Source: Peribacillus deserti
GTDB taxonomy: Bacteria; Bacillota; Bacilli; Bacillales; DSM-1321
NCBI RefSeq assembly: GCF_016909175.1
Contig: NZ_JAFBFI010000010.1
Span: 95,738 to 159,737, forward strand
Direction: 5' to 3'
Length of the DNA: 64,000 bases
Shown: positions 29,169-38,021 of the stretch, piece by piece
Layout of the letters: each line of letters opens with the position of its first letter
Position numbering within the stretch: position 1 is the stretch's first letter
Notes under the pieces: generated by a model
What the model was told of the DNA's origin: nothing
The model's database searches: none
The model's input: the letters and a program-made list of their open reading frames with translations, nothing else
Program-made: the position numbers and the translations under genes

Positions 29169-30114
29169 CATAGAAAATGTAAAAAAACATTACCCCATTA
29201 AAGGCGGAATTTTTAAAACGGTAAAAAGTCATGTGAAAGCAGTGGATGGAATTACGCTGGATATTTTTAAGGGAGAAACTCTTGGAGTAGTCGGAGAATC
29301 CGGGTGCGGTAAATCCACTCTTGGAAGGACGATTCTTGGGCTTGAAACGGCAACGGATGGGGTAATGAAGTTTAAAGGCGATGACCTGAGCGGCAAAACC
29401 CCAAAACAGCTCAAGCCATACAAACGGGAAATGCAAATGATTTTTCAGGACCCATATGCTTCCCTAAATCCGAAACAAAGAATTGGAGACGCTCTGGAAG
29501 AAGCCTTAATAATACATACTGACCTTGAACCTGCTGGGCGCCGCTCGAAAGTCAATCAGCTTTTGAAGGAAGTAGGATTAAAAGAGGAGCATTATGACCG
29601 GTATCCTCATGAGTTTTCCGGTGGGCAGCGCCAAAGAATTGGGATAGCGAGGGCTATTTCGATTAATCCTTCCTTCATTGTCTGTGACGAGCCGGTATCA
29701 GCTCTAGATGTATCTGTACAGGCACAGGTTATTAAGCTGTTAAAAGACTTGCAGGAAAAGCATGAACTCACATACATGTTTGTATCCCATGATCTGGGTG
29801 TTGTACGGCATCTTTGTGACCGGGTGCTAGTGATGTATCTTGGGCAGATGGTAGAGCTTGCTCCTGTTGCAAAGCTGTACGAAAATCCAACACATCCATA
29901 TACCGAGGCGCTTCTGTCTGCGATTCCACGTCCTGTGGTTGGCCGCAAAACTGAAAGAATTCGCCTGCAAGGTGATCTTCCAAGCCCGACTGATCCTCCG
30001 CCAGGCTGTGCCTTTCATACAAGATGCCCTCTTGCCACAGAACGCTGCAAAATGGAGCGTCCTAAGTGGAGGGAAATTGAAGACGGACACTTCATTGCCT
30101 GCCATAATAAATGA
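29131..30114 (+). CDS. Peptide ABC transporter ATP-binding protein, DppF type
   Basis: A 327-residue ATPase with Walker [10 protein letters not shown], signature FSGGQRQRIG, Walker B FIVCDEPVSAL and VSHDLG. The C-terminus has CAFHTRCPLATERC. The GTG start at 29131 is supported by CCAGGAGGTGG upstream, and the gene overlaps the preceding ATPase gene. Together they form the heterodimeric motor of the transporter. Confidence 0.9.
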   Translation: MNTVTTSRQVLYSIENVKKHYPIKGGIFKTVKSHVKAVDGITLDIFKGETLGVVGESGCGKSTLGRTILGLETATDGVMKFKGDDLSGKTPKQLKPYKREMQMIFQDPYASLNPKQRIGDALEEALIIHTDLEPAGRRSKVNQLLKEVGLKEEHYDRYPHEFSGGQRQRIGIARAISINPSFIVCDEPVSALDVSVQAQVIKLLKDLQEKHELTYMFVSHDLGVVRHLCDRVLVMYLGQMVELAPVAKLYENPTHPYTEALLSAIPRPVVGRKTERIRLQGDLPSPTDPPPGCAFHTRCPLATERCKMERPKWREIEDGHFIACHNK

Positions 30115-30246
30115 TAAACTTGATATGAATTCCGGCAGCCAGGTTAGTGGGGCTCTTTAATGAGCCGCTCTGCTGTACCGTTTTAAGTTAACTAATTTGT
30201 ATAAGTGATACATACCGTTAAATAGACAAAATCTAAAGGAGACATT

Positions 30247-31860
30247 ATGCCAGCATACGAATCTTTATCTTATCCATATTCTTCCCAGCGTATGGAATCC
30301 ATCGGGCGCCGGGGCATGGTTGCGACGAGCCAGCCCCTGGCTGCCCAGGCAGGCCTGGACATATTAAAAAAAGGCGGAAATGCAATTGATGCAGCGATAG
30401 CAACAGCCGCTTGTTTAACAGTTGTTGAACCGACTTCCAATGGAATTGGCGGAGATGCATTTGCAATCATTTGGACTAAAGGAGAATTATATGGGCTTAA
30501 CGCGAGCGGTCCTGCGCCGCAGAATATATCAGCAGAAGCTGTAAAGAGTTTAGGCCATGAACAGATGCCCAAGTTCGGACTAATCCCGGTTACAGTTCCT
30601 GGGGCGCCAGGAGCCTGGGCGTCTTTATCGAAGCGGTTTGGAAAACTGCCGTTAAAAGATGTTCTTGAACCAGCTATTCAATATGCGGAAAATGGCTATC
30701 CTATTTCACCGGTATTAGGAAAGTATTGGAAAAGAGCAGCTGCGATTTTTAAGGATAGGCTTAAAGGAAAAGAGTTTGAAAACTGGTTTAAAACCTTCAC
30801 ACCGGACGGGCGGGTGCCGGAAATAGGACAAATCTGGAAATCCCCTGATCATGCTGCTGCCCTTCGCGAAATTGGGGAAACCAATGCGGAATCCTTCTAC
30901 CGTGGAAATCTTGCTGAAAAAATCGATGCTTTTTCAAGGGAACATGGCGGTTTTATCAGAAAAGAAGATCTTGCAGCATTTGAGCCAGAATGGGTTAACC
31001 CAATCAGTGTCAACTACCGCGGCTATGATGTGTGGGAAATCCCTCCAAATGGCCAGGGACTCGTGGCCCTTATGGCACTGAATGTGCTAAAAGGATATGA
31101 ATTTACAGAAAAAGAATCAGCTGAAACGTATCATAAACAGATTGAAGCAATGAAGCTGGCATTCGCTGACGGGAAAAAATATATAACTCAGCAGGACAAA
31201 ATGAGTGTATCTGTCGAACGGCTATTAAGTAAAGAATACGCTGAGACCCGGAGAAATTTAATAGGAGAAAAAGCTCTATCTCCTGAGCCTGGCACTCCGC
31301 CAAAGGGAGGAACCGTCTACCTTTCCGCGGCAGATGAAGAAGGAAACATGATTTCTTTCATACAGTCGAATTATATGGGCTTTGGCTCTGGAATCGTGAT
31401 TCCAGGTACCGGTATTGCCCTCCAAAACCGCGGGGCCGACTTTTCACTTGATCCAGAGCATGAAAATCGGATTGAACCTGGCAAAAAGACATATCATACA
31501 ATTATACCTGGATTCCTTACTAAAGACGGCGAGCCAGTAGGTCCTTTTGGAGTTATGGGAGGCTATATGCAGCCGCAGGGCCATGTGCAGGTTATTATGA
31601 ACACCATTGATTTTCATCTTAATCCGCAGGCGGCTCTCGATGCACCAAGGTGGCAATGGATGGAAGGAAAGACCATTGAAGTGGAACGTTCTCTCCCCCA
31701 GCACATTGTAGAAGCATTAATCAGAAAAGGCCACGATATTAAAGTCGCAGCAGATTCCGGGGGATTCGGCAGAGGCCAGATCATATGGAGGAATCCGGAT
31801 AACGGGGTTCTTCACGGCGGTACAGAGCCAAGAACAGACGGAGCTATAGCTGTATGGTAA
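30247..31860 (+). CDS. ywrD: Gamma-glutamyltransferase-like Ntn hydrolase (YwrD)
   Basis: A 537-residue GGT-family protein. The self-cleavage and nucleophile Thr356 is in KGGTVYLSA; NAIDAAIATAACLTVVEP and SNGIGGDAFAII are the N-terminal family blocks, and GGYMQPQGHVQV is near the C-terminus. No signal peptide is visible, unlike secreted GGT, so it is probably cytoplasmic. With the peptide importer just upstream, it may hydrolyse imported gamma-glutamyl peptides. AAAGGAG precedes the ATG. ywrBA follows 37 bp downstream, as in B. subtilis. Confidence 0.87.
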   Translation: MPAYESLSYPYSSQRMESIGRRGMVATSQPLAAQAGLDILKKGGNAIDAAIATAACLTVVEPTSNGIGGDAFAIIWTKGELYGLNASGPAPQNISAEAVKSLGHEQMPKFGLIPVTVPGAPGAWASLSKRFGKLPLKDVLEPAIQYAENGYPISPVLGKYWKRAAAIFKDRLKGKEFENWFKTFTPDGRVPEIGQIWKSPDHAAALREIGETNAESFYRGNLAEKIDAFSREHGGFIRKEDLAAFEPEWVNPISVNYRGYDVWEIPPNGQGLVALMALNVLKGYEFTEKESAETYHKQIEAMKLAFADGKKYITQQDKMSVSVERLLSKEYAETRRNLIGEKALSPEPGTPPKGGTVYLSAADEEGNMISFIQSNYMGFGSGIVIPGTGIALQNRGADFSLDPEHENRIEPGKKTYHTIIPGFLTKDGEPVGPFGVMGGYMQPQGHVQVIMNTIDFHLNPQAALDAPRWQWMEGKTIEVERSLPQHIVEALIRKGHDIKVAADSGGFGRGQIIWRNPDNGVLHGGTEPRTDGAIAVW

Positions 31861-31897
31861 GCTCTTGTTATATGAACAACAAAGGATATGATTAAAC

Positions 31898-32491
31898 ATG
31901 AAACAATGGTATTTATTTATCGCCTTTTTTAGAGTGGGTATGCTAGGCTATGGCGGAGGTCCATCTTCCATCCCGCTGGTGCACAAAGAAGTGGTAGAAA
32001 AGTACAAATGGATGAGTGATGAAGAGTTTGGCGATGTGCTTGCACTCGCAAATACGCTGCCAGGGCCAATTGCTACGAAAATGGCTGGCTATATTGGTTA
32101 TAAAGTGGCAGGATATGCCGGGCTCGTTAATGCGCTTCTTGCCTCAATCATCCCCACCATTTTTCTCATGATCCTTGTGCTGACATCTCTGTCTGCATAT
32201 AAAGATCAGCCCTGGGTGCTGGGAATGACAAAGGCAGTCGTACCAGTTGTAGCGGTCATGCTTGCGGTCCTTACCTGGCAGTTTTATAAAAACGGACAAA
32301 AAGGACTCGGCTGGAAAGTTAATCTGGTCCTTGTTATAGCGAGCCTTGTCATAATGGAAGTCCTGGGGCTCCACCCGGGGATTCTAATTGCAGCTCTCCT
32401 CGCCTGGGCTCTATTTTCTCCAGTGAAGCAGAAGCAAAAAGACAAATCGGCCAAGGAAGTGGCTGCTGCTGCAGAAAGGAAGATGGTATGA
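31898..32491 (+). CDS. ywrB: Chromate transporter, half-length subunit 1 (YwrB)
   Basis: A 197-residue CHR-family membrane protein, half the size of long ChrA proteins. It has FFRVGMLGYGGGPSSIPLVH and LANTLPGPIATKMAGYIGYK, the conserved short-chain ChrA motifs, and six or so spans. Paired short CHR proteins function together as one antiporter. Its last base pairs overlap the next start (ATGA). Whether chromate is the physiological substrate is unknown; linkage to ywrD suggests another anion or amino-acid-related role. Confidence 0.87.
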   Translation: MKQWYLFIAFFRVGMLGYGGGPSSIPLVHKEVVEKYKWMSDEEFGDVLALANTLPGPIATKMAGYIGYKVAGYAGLVNALLASIIPTIFLMILVLTSLSAYKDQPWVLGMTKAVVPVVAVMLAVLTWQFYKNGQKGLGWKVNLVLVIASLVIMEVLGLHPGILIAALLAWALFSPVKQKQKDKSAKEVAAAAERKMV

Positions 32492-33021
32492 TTACACAAT
32501 GGAAAATCTTTTTAGCTTTTTTCATACCAGGAATTTTAGGTTATGGCGGCGGTCCTTCCTCTATACCGTTAATTGAGAACGAAGTGGTTGACCGTTACAA
32601 CTGGCTCACAGTAAAAGAGTTCAGTGAAGTGCTTGCACTTGGCAATTCTCTTCCAGGCCCGATTGCAACAAAAATGGCTGGCTATATCGGCTATCAAGAA
32701 GGCGGAATCCTGGGGGCATTTGTTGGAGTGTTTGCTACCGTCGCACCGTCTCTTATCCTGCTGATTGCCTTAATCAGCCTTTTATACAAATTTAAGGATT
32801 CACCGAAAGTTAAGAAAATGACTCTGTATGTAAGGCCGGCGATTGCTGTTATGCTTGCTGTAATGGCATTTCAATTTTTGGACGGTTCTTATCTCGATAT
32901 TGGTTTGTGGCAGACCCTGTTTCTGTGCGCGGCAAGCTTTCTATTAATGGAAAAACTTAAAGTCCACCCTGCATTTGTGATTACGGGTGCTTTAGGATAT
33001 GGAGCCATCTTTTTGGCTTAA
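32488..33021 (+). CDS. ywrA: Chromate transporter, half-length subunit 2 (YwrA)
   Basis: A 177-residue partner of the preceding gene with the same motif order: ILGYGGGPSSIPLIE and LGNSLPGPIATKMAGYIGYQ. The two halves are related to each other and are expected to insert in opposite orientation. Translation is coupled through ATGA. A strong terminator follows 20 nt downstream. Confidence 0.87.
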   Translation: MITQWKIFLAFFIPGILGYGGGPSSIPLIENEVVDRYNWLTVKEFSEVLALGNSLPGPIATKMAGYIGYQEGGILGAFVGVFATVAPSLILLIALISLLYKFKDSPKVKKMTLYVRPAIAVMLAVMAFQFLDGSYLDIGLWQTLFLCAASFLLMEKLKVHPAFVITGALGYGAIFLA

Positions 33022-33041
33022 TCTAAAAACTCTATTTCTTT

Positions 33042-33082
33042 AAGGAGGATAAAACACTTTGTTTTATCCTCCTTCTTTTTTT
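33042..33082 (+). terminator. Terminator of the ywrD-ywrBA unit
   Basis: AAGGAGGATAAAACA / TGTTTTATCCTCCTT, a perfect 15-bp stem followed by a T-run. Confidence 0.93.
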
Positions 33083-33203
33083 ATACGGCTTAATTCACGG
33101 CTGATAAGGAATATAAAAATCAGGCAAGTCATATATAGAAAATAGATACTAACAGTCTACATGCTGTTCATAATTCCCCTTAGTTAGGAGTGAAGCTATT
33201 TCC

Positions 33204-34019
33204 ATGCATATTGTGGTTTGCGTGAAGCAGGTTCCTGATACCAAAATTATTAAGATTAACCCTAAAACGAATACATTAGACCGCCGCAGTGCCCCTGCCA
33301 TCTTAAATCCATATGATGCTCATGCCGTCCAGGCAGCGGCTGGAATAAAGGAGGCGGCAGGAGGAGAAATATCCGTTCTTTCAATGGGTCCACCCCAGGC
33401 AGTGGAAATCATAAAAAAAAGTGTGGAAATCGGGGCTGACAGAGGCTATTTAATAACAGACAGGGCATTTGCAGGAGCAGATACACTGGCGACCAGCTAT
33501 GCGCTCTCCAAGGCGCTTGACAGAATTTCAAAGGAACATCCCATCGATTTAATTATTTGCGGAAAACACGCAATAGACGGCGACACAGGACAAGTAGGAC
33601 CGGGCATTGCCAGGAGGCTCGATATTCCGCCCATTACAAATGTGATAGAAGTAACCGACATCAATAAGGAAACGCGGAAGGTTAAAGTCAAAAGGAAAAT
33701 TATTAACGGGTATGAGTTGATTGAAACAGAAATGCCCTGCTTATTGACTGTTGAAAAAGAAATAAATGAAATTGCTTATTCCCCTATGCCCAATATGATA
33801 AAAGCGGCACGTTATAACCCGGTCATCTGGGCTGTCAGTGATTTAGAAGATGTTGATAAAACACAATTAGGTTTAAAAGGCTCTCCTACTATCGTAGGGA
33901 AAATGTTTACTCCCCCTAAACCGGAAGGAGGCCATATGTTTGAAGGGGCTGCAGAAGATCAAGTTAAGCAGGTTATAGATGTTCTGCTGCAAAATAAAGA
34001 GTTATTTTCCGTGAATTGA
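33204..34019 (+). CDS. fixA: Electron transfer flavoprotein beta subunit, FixA type
   Basis: A 271-residue EtfB/FixA protein: MHIVVCVKQVPDTKIIKINP at the N-terminus, the IICGKHAIDGDTGQVGPGIA nucleotide-binding loop and TVEKEINEIAYSP near the C-terminus. In FixABCX complexes this subunit binds the bifurcating flavin and NADH. AGGAGTGAAG lies upstream of the ATG. It is first gene of a fixABCX operon ending at 36644. Confidence 0.9.
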   Translation: MHIVVCVKQVPDTKIIKINPKTNTLDRRSAPAILNPYDAHAVQAAAGIKEAAGGEISVLSMGPPQAVEIIKKSVEIGADRGYLITDRAFAGADTLATSYALSKALDRISKEHPIDLIICGKHAIDGDTGQVGPGIARRLDIPPITNVIEVTDINKETRKVKVKRKIINGYELIETEMPCLLTVEKEINEIAYSPMPNMIKAARYNPVIWAVSDLEDVDKTQLGLKGSPTIVGKMFTPPKPEGGHMFEGAAEDQVKQVIDVLLQNKELFSVN

Positions 34020-34049
34020 TGGAATCGTAAGGAAGGAAGTGGCCTTTTT

Positions 34050-35072
34050 ATGCAAGATAACCGCGGAGTATGGGTATATGTTGAGCAAAATGAAGGTGTA
34101 ATAGAAGGAGTATCATTAGAACTGCTGGGTGCTGGCAGAAAGCTTGCCGATAAGCTGGGGGTACCATTGTCCGGCATCCTGCTTGGGGAAAATGTTAAAA
34201 ACCTGGCAGATGAAATAATCTATTATGGTGCAGATCAAGTGTATGTGGTAGAAAGCCCTGTGCTTAGGCAGTATCGTACAGAATCATATATGAAGGGTGT
34301 TATCTTACTGGCAGAGAAATATAAACCGGAAATCTTTTTATATGGAGCAACGCCAAATGGCAAAGACGTTGCAAGCGCTGTGGCAACTGATTTAAGTACC
34401 GGATTGACCGCTGATACGACCATGCTTGATGTCGAGGTTGAAAAGAGGCTGCTTGAAGCAAGCAGACCTGCATTTGGCGGAAATATCATGGCAACCATTC
34501 TCTGTAAAAAACACCGTCCTCAAATGGCAACGGTCCGTCCAAAAGTGATGAAAGCTCTCGAACGTGACACTTCTAGAACAGGAAGAGTGATCGAAGAAGC
34601 GTTAGAAATTCGCGAAGAAGATATGAGAACAAAAGTATTAGAAATTGTGAAAGACGTAACAAAAAAGAGCCTGACGGATGCCCATATTATCGTATGCGGC
34701 GGCAAGGGTCTGGGGGATGAAAGAAATTTCGCCTTGATTCATGAACTGGCTGATGTACTCGGAGCGGGTGTGGGCGGAACGAGAGACGTCGTGGAGGCAG
34801 GATGGATCAGCCATGACCACCAGATCGGGCAGACAGGTGAAACAGTGACCCCAAAAATTTATTTTGCCGTAGGAATTTCCGGGGCCATTCAGCATTTGGT
34901 CGGGATGAAAAACTCGGAAATCATTATTGCCATCAATAAAGATCCAAATGCGCCCATATTTGGTGTCAGCACTTACGGAATTGTCGGAGATGCCCTCGAG
35001 ATTCTTCCAATTTTAATTAAACAGTTCAAACACGCTTTCCGAGAAAAAGGCGGTGAAATGACTTATGCCTGA
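34050..35072 (+). CDS. fixB: Electron transfer flavoprotein alpha subunit, FixB type
   Basis: A 340-residue EtfA/FixB protein. The C-terminal FAD domain is clear: VCGGKGLGDERNFALIHELA, GGTRDVVEAGWISHDHQIGQ, TVTPKIYFAVGISGAIQHLVG and AINKDPNAPIF. It is 30 nt after fixA, and its stop overlaps the fixC start by 8 nt, so the operon is compact. It carries the electron-shuttling FAD. Confidence 0.9.
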   Translation: MQDNRGVWVYVEQNEGVIEGVSLELLGAGRKLADKLGVPLSGILLGENVKNLADEIIYYGADQVYVVESPVLRQYRTESYMKGVILLAEKYKPEIFLYGATPNGKDVASAVATDLSTGLTADTTMLDVEVEKRLLEASRPAFGGNIMATILCKKHRPQMATVRPKVMKALERDTSRTGRVIEEALEIREEDMRTKVLEIVKDVTKKSLTDAHIIVCGGKGLGDERNFALIHELADVLGAGVGGTRDVVEAGWISHDHQIGQTGETVTPKIYFAVGISGAIQHLVGMKNSEIIIAINKDPNAPIFGVSTYGIVGDALEILPILIKQFKHAFREKGGEMTYA

Positions 35073-36360
35073 AAAGTTTGACGTAATTGTGGTTGGTGCA
35101 GGCCCGGCTGGCACCTCTTGCGCATATACATGTGCAAAGAACGGATTAAAGGTTCTTCAAATTGAAAGAGGAGAATATCCTGGCAGCAAGAATGTGATGG
35201 GCGGAGTATTATATAGAAAACAGATGGAGGAAATCATCCCGGAATTTTGGAAGGAAGCTCCGCTGGAACGCCCGGTCATCGAACAGCGCATCTGGATGAT
35301 GGATAAAGAATCGACTGTGAGCTTCGGATATAAAGGGCTCGAATGGGCGCAGGAACCTTATAATAATTTTACCGTTTTAAGAGCTAAATTTGATCAATGG
35401 TTTGCAAAAAAAGGAGTAGAGGCCGGGGTTTTGCTTATAAATGAAACCGTTGCCAATCAATGCATCGTCGAGAATGGGAAGGTTATCGGCATAAGAACGG
35501 ACCGTCCTGACGGAGAAGTATATGCGGATGTAACGGTATTAGCTGATGGAGTAAACTCACTGCTTGGGAAACAATTGGGATTCCATAAAGAATTCCGACC
35601 CGATGAAGTGGCTCTAACGGTAATGGAAGTAATTAACCTTTCAAAAGATAAAATCAATGAAAGATTCAATCTGTCAGAAAACCAGGGATGTACGATTGAA
35701 ATTTTTGGGGACTCTACAAAAGGCAATCTAGGCACAGCCTTTATTTATACAAACAAAGAGAGTATTAATATTGGGGTAGGAACGACCTTGTCCAGCATGA
35801 TTAAATCCAGAATGAAGCCGTATGACCTGCTGGATTATTTGAAAACACACCCAATGGTTAAGCCGCTGATTGAAGGAGGTGAAGCAGCAGAGTATCTGGC
35901 ACACTTAATACCGGAAGGCGGATATCATTCCGTACCAAAGGTCGCAGGAAATGGAGTGCTGGTCGTTGGAGATGCTGCACAGCTTGTAAATGCCATCCAC
36001 AGAGAAGGCTCTAATATGGCCATGGCATCAGGCAAGATGGCGGCAGAAACAATTGTCGAAGCCAAGAAAAAAGGCGACTTCAGCATGGATACATTAAAGG
36101 GATACAAAGATAAATTATACAACAGTTTCATAATCAAAGATTTAAAGAAATACAAAGATGCCACCCATACCTTTGAAAATAATCCACAATTTCTGCGTGA
36201 TTACGTACCAATGCTGAACCGGGCTGCAAGCAAATTCTTCACAGTAGACGGAACCTCCAAGAAAGACAAACAGAAAGAAATCATGAAAACCATGACCTCA
36301 GAACGAGGCACCATCAAACTGATCAAAGATGTATATAAAGCCTGGAAAGCGGTGAAATAA
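35065..36360 (+). CDS. fixC: ETF-quinone oxidoreductase-type flavoprotein FixC
   Basis: A 431-residue FAD protein with VIVVGAGPAGTSCAYTCAK at the N-terminus, the FixC block GSKNVMGGVLY, and the second FAD motif VLVVGDAAQLVNAIHREGSN. FixC takes one electron pair from the flavin pathway to the membrane quinone pool while the other reduces ferredoxin. It overlaps fixB and is followed after two bases by fixX, its iron-sulfur partner. Confidence 0.9.
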   Translation: MPEKFDVIVVGAGPAGTSCAYTCAKNGLKVLQIERGEYPGSKNVMGGVLYRKQMEEIIPEFWKEAPLERPVIEQRIWMMDKESTVSFGYKGLEWAQEPYNNFTVLRAKFDQWFAKKGVEAGVLLINETVANQCIVENGKVIGIRTDRPDGEVYADVTVLADGVNSLLGKQLGFHKEFRPDEVALTVMEVINLSKDKINERFNLSENQGCTIEIFGDSTKGNLGTAFIYTNKESINIGVGTTLSSMIKSRMKPYDLLDYLKTHPMVKPLIEGGEAAEYLAHLIPEGGYHSVPKVAGNGVLVVGDAAQLVNAIHREGSNMAMASGKMAAETIVEAKKKGDFSMDTLKGYKDKLYNSFIIKDLKKYKDATHTFENNPQFLRDYVPMLNRAASKFFTVDGTSKKDKQKEIMKTMTSERGTIKLIKDVYKAWKAVK

Positions 36361-36362
36361 CG

Positions 36363-36644
36363 ATGACTGGCAGCATAGAAGAAAAACAGTATTTAGTTCG
36401 TTTCAAAGCCGACAAAAAATCACATCTAACGGTCCTCGACCATGATGTTTGCTTAACCAATTGCCCTGATAAATTATGTACCCTGTTTTGTCCCGCAGAA
36501 GTCTATAAATGGGAAGAAATAAGAATGCAGGTAGGCTATGAAGGATGCCACGAATGCGGAAGCTGCCGGATTGGATGCCCCTATCAGAATATCAAATGGG
36601 AATATCCAAAAGGCGGACATGGAATTGTATTTAGACTGGCATAA
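36363..36644 (+). CDS. fixX: Ferredoxin-like protein FixX
   Basis: A 93-residue ferredoxin-like protein with the cysteine clusters CLTNCPDKLCTLFCPAEV and CHECGSCRIGCPYQNI, expected to hold a 4Fe-4S centre. It works with FixC as a two-gene equivalent of mitochondrial ETF-QO. The ATG lies two bases after the fixC stop. Last gene of the operon; a terminator follows at 36778. Confidence 0.9.
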   Translation: MTGSIEEKQYLVRFKADKKSHLTVLDHDVCLTNCPDKLCTLFCPAEVYKWEEIRMQVGYEGCHECGSCRIGCPYQNIKWEYPKGGHGIVFRLA

Positions 36645-36777
36645 AGGTTTATTTTCTCCCGGAAGTCAGATATGGGATCAATTCAGAATTCCCCAGCGGT
36701 TTAGAGGGGCTATTCTTCCTGCTGTAGGATGCCCGATGCTAGACGATAAAAAATAATGACTTTGATACAGGATTAGA

Positions 36778-36811
36778 GGCCGATTAGTTATATGCTGATT
36801 GGCTTTTTTTA
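36778..36811 (+). terminator. Terminator of fixABCX
   Basis: A ten-pair stem with three wobbles (GGCCGATTAG / CTGATTGGCT) is followed by TTTTTT. Confidence 0.72.
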
Positions 36812-36878
36812 TTTCTACACGGTCCAAGAGCGGGTGGCGGTGAGTACAGATGTAATTAGAAATTAGTAATTTTGGTTG

Positions 36879-37584
36879 TGGGAGCCCACTAGGTGAATGC
36901 AAACAAAGAATAGAGGGCTGCGATTAAGTTTTAGAGTTTGCGAGCAAAAATATGAGGATGCGAGCAACTTTTCAGTTTTGTGAGCAGCTTGGATGAATGC
37001 GAGCAAAGAATAGAGGGCTGCGATTAAGTTTTTGAGTTTGCGAGCAAAAATATGAGGATGCGAGCAACTTTTCAGTTTTGCAGCTTGGATGAATGCGAGC
37101 AAAGAATAGAGGGCTGCGATCACGTTTTTGAGTTTTCGAGCAAAAAATGAGAGAATGCGTGCAACTTCTCGCTTTTGCGAGCAGCTTGGAAGAATGCGAG
37201 CAAAGAATAGAGGATTGCGAGCAACTTTTTGAGTTTGAGAGCAAAAATATGAGGATGCGAGCACCTTTAGGCTTTTGCGAGCAGTTTGGATGAATGCGAG
37301 CAAAAAATAGAGGGCTGCGATCAAGTTTTTAAGTTTCCGAGCAAACATATGAGGAAGCGAGCACCTTTTCAGTTTTGTGAGCAGCTTGGATGAATGCAAG
37401 CGAAGAATAGAGGATTGCGATCAAGTTTTTGAGTTTGCGAGCAAAAATATGAGGGTGCGAGCAACTTTTCAGTTTTGTGAGCAGCTTGGATGAATGCGAG
37501 CAATGTATAAAGGATTGCGATCAAGTTTATGAGTTTGCGAGCAACTTTTCGCTTTTGCGAGCAGCCTGGTATCAATGCGAGCAC
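36879..37584. repeat. Phased array 1: core TGCGAGCA every 20 bp in 100-bp superunits
   Basis: About 36 cores matching TGCGAGCA (variants TGCGATCA, TGTGAGCA, TCCGAGCA) start at 36879, 36898, 36919, 36939, 36959, 36979, 36998 and so on to 37576. Steps are 20, 20, 20, 19 and 21 bp and repeat as an exact 100-bp superunit (for example 37295, 37395, 37495). The five spacers of a superunit recur in fixed order, with one 4-5 bp deletion near 37079. Long frames on the minus strand are by-products: the period is not a multiple of three and no RBS is seen. Confidence 0.9.
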
Positions 37585-37685
37585 CCTACAAGGGAATGGA
37601 AGAAAAAATGAATAAAGAGCTCCTATACCTTATTAATAGCGCATTGCTACATGGATTTTGGTTATATAATTTTTCCAATTTAATA

Positions 37686-37780
37686 AAGGCGCATATATTT
37701 TTTATTACAGCTCATATTTTTTGAAGTACAGCTCATTTATTTCAACATACAGCTCATATTTTTCCAATTACAGCTCATAT
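37686..37780. repeat. Phased array 2: core ACAGCTCAT every 21 bp
   Basis: Cores at 37707, 37728, 37749 and 37770, exactly 21 bp apart, plus a degenerate one (AAGGCGCAT) one period earlier. Spacers are T-rich. It lies 110 bp after array 1 but has an unrelated core. Confidence 0.85.
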
Positions 37781-37979
37781 CGCGGCCTCAAGGCATAAAT
37801 GTATTCCTTTCCACTAATCCAGCTTACTCAATGTTTCCCAGCCTTCCGCTGCTTCCTCAACAGTTAACAGAGCTCTCCCTCCAAATTCTCAGGAAATAGA
37901 TCTCAAAACATAAAAAAATCCTTTTCTATTTAGAAAGGAATTGCGTTTACTTGTATGTAATTTTCTTCACAAAGACTTG

Positions 37980-38015
37980 TAAAAAAGAGAAAGGTGCTGC
38001 TTTAATGCTTTCTCT
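37980..38015 (-). terminator. Terminator of the hypothetical gene at 38022
   Basis: On the minus strand, AGAGAAAG / CTTTCTCT arms are followed by TTTTTTAC. A second hairpin with a T-run lies at 37940-37912. Confidence 0.75.
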
Positions 38016-38021
38016 GCTTTT

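Noticed and set aside
29005..29436. 143-codon antisense frame over the two ABC ATPase genes
   Set aside because: Shadow of two strongly supported genes; no independent start signal.
36863..37584. Several overlapping minus-strand frames of 70-178 codons in array 1
   Set aside because: They are by-products of the 20/100-bp repeat: no RBS, frames shift between units, and the same sequence motif appears in more than one frame.
36879..37584. CRISPR array
   Set aside because: The conserved core is only 8 bp and the spacers themselves recur in fixed order. No cas gene is in the window.
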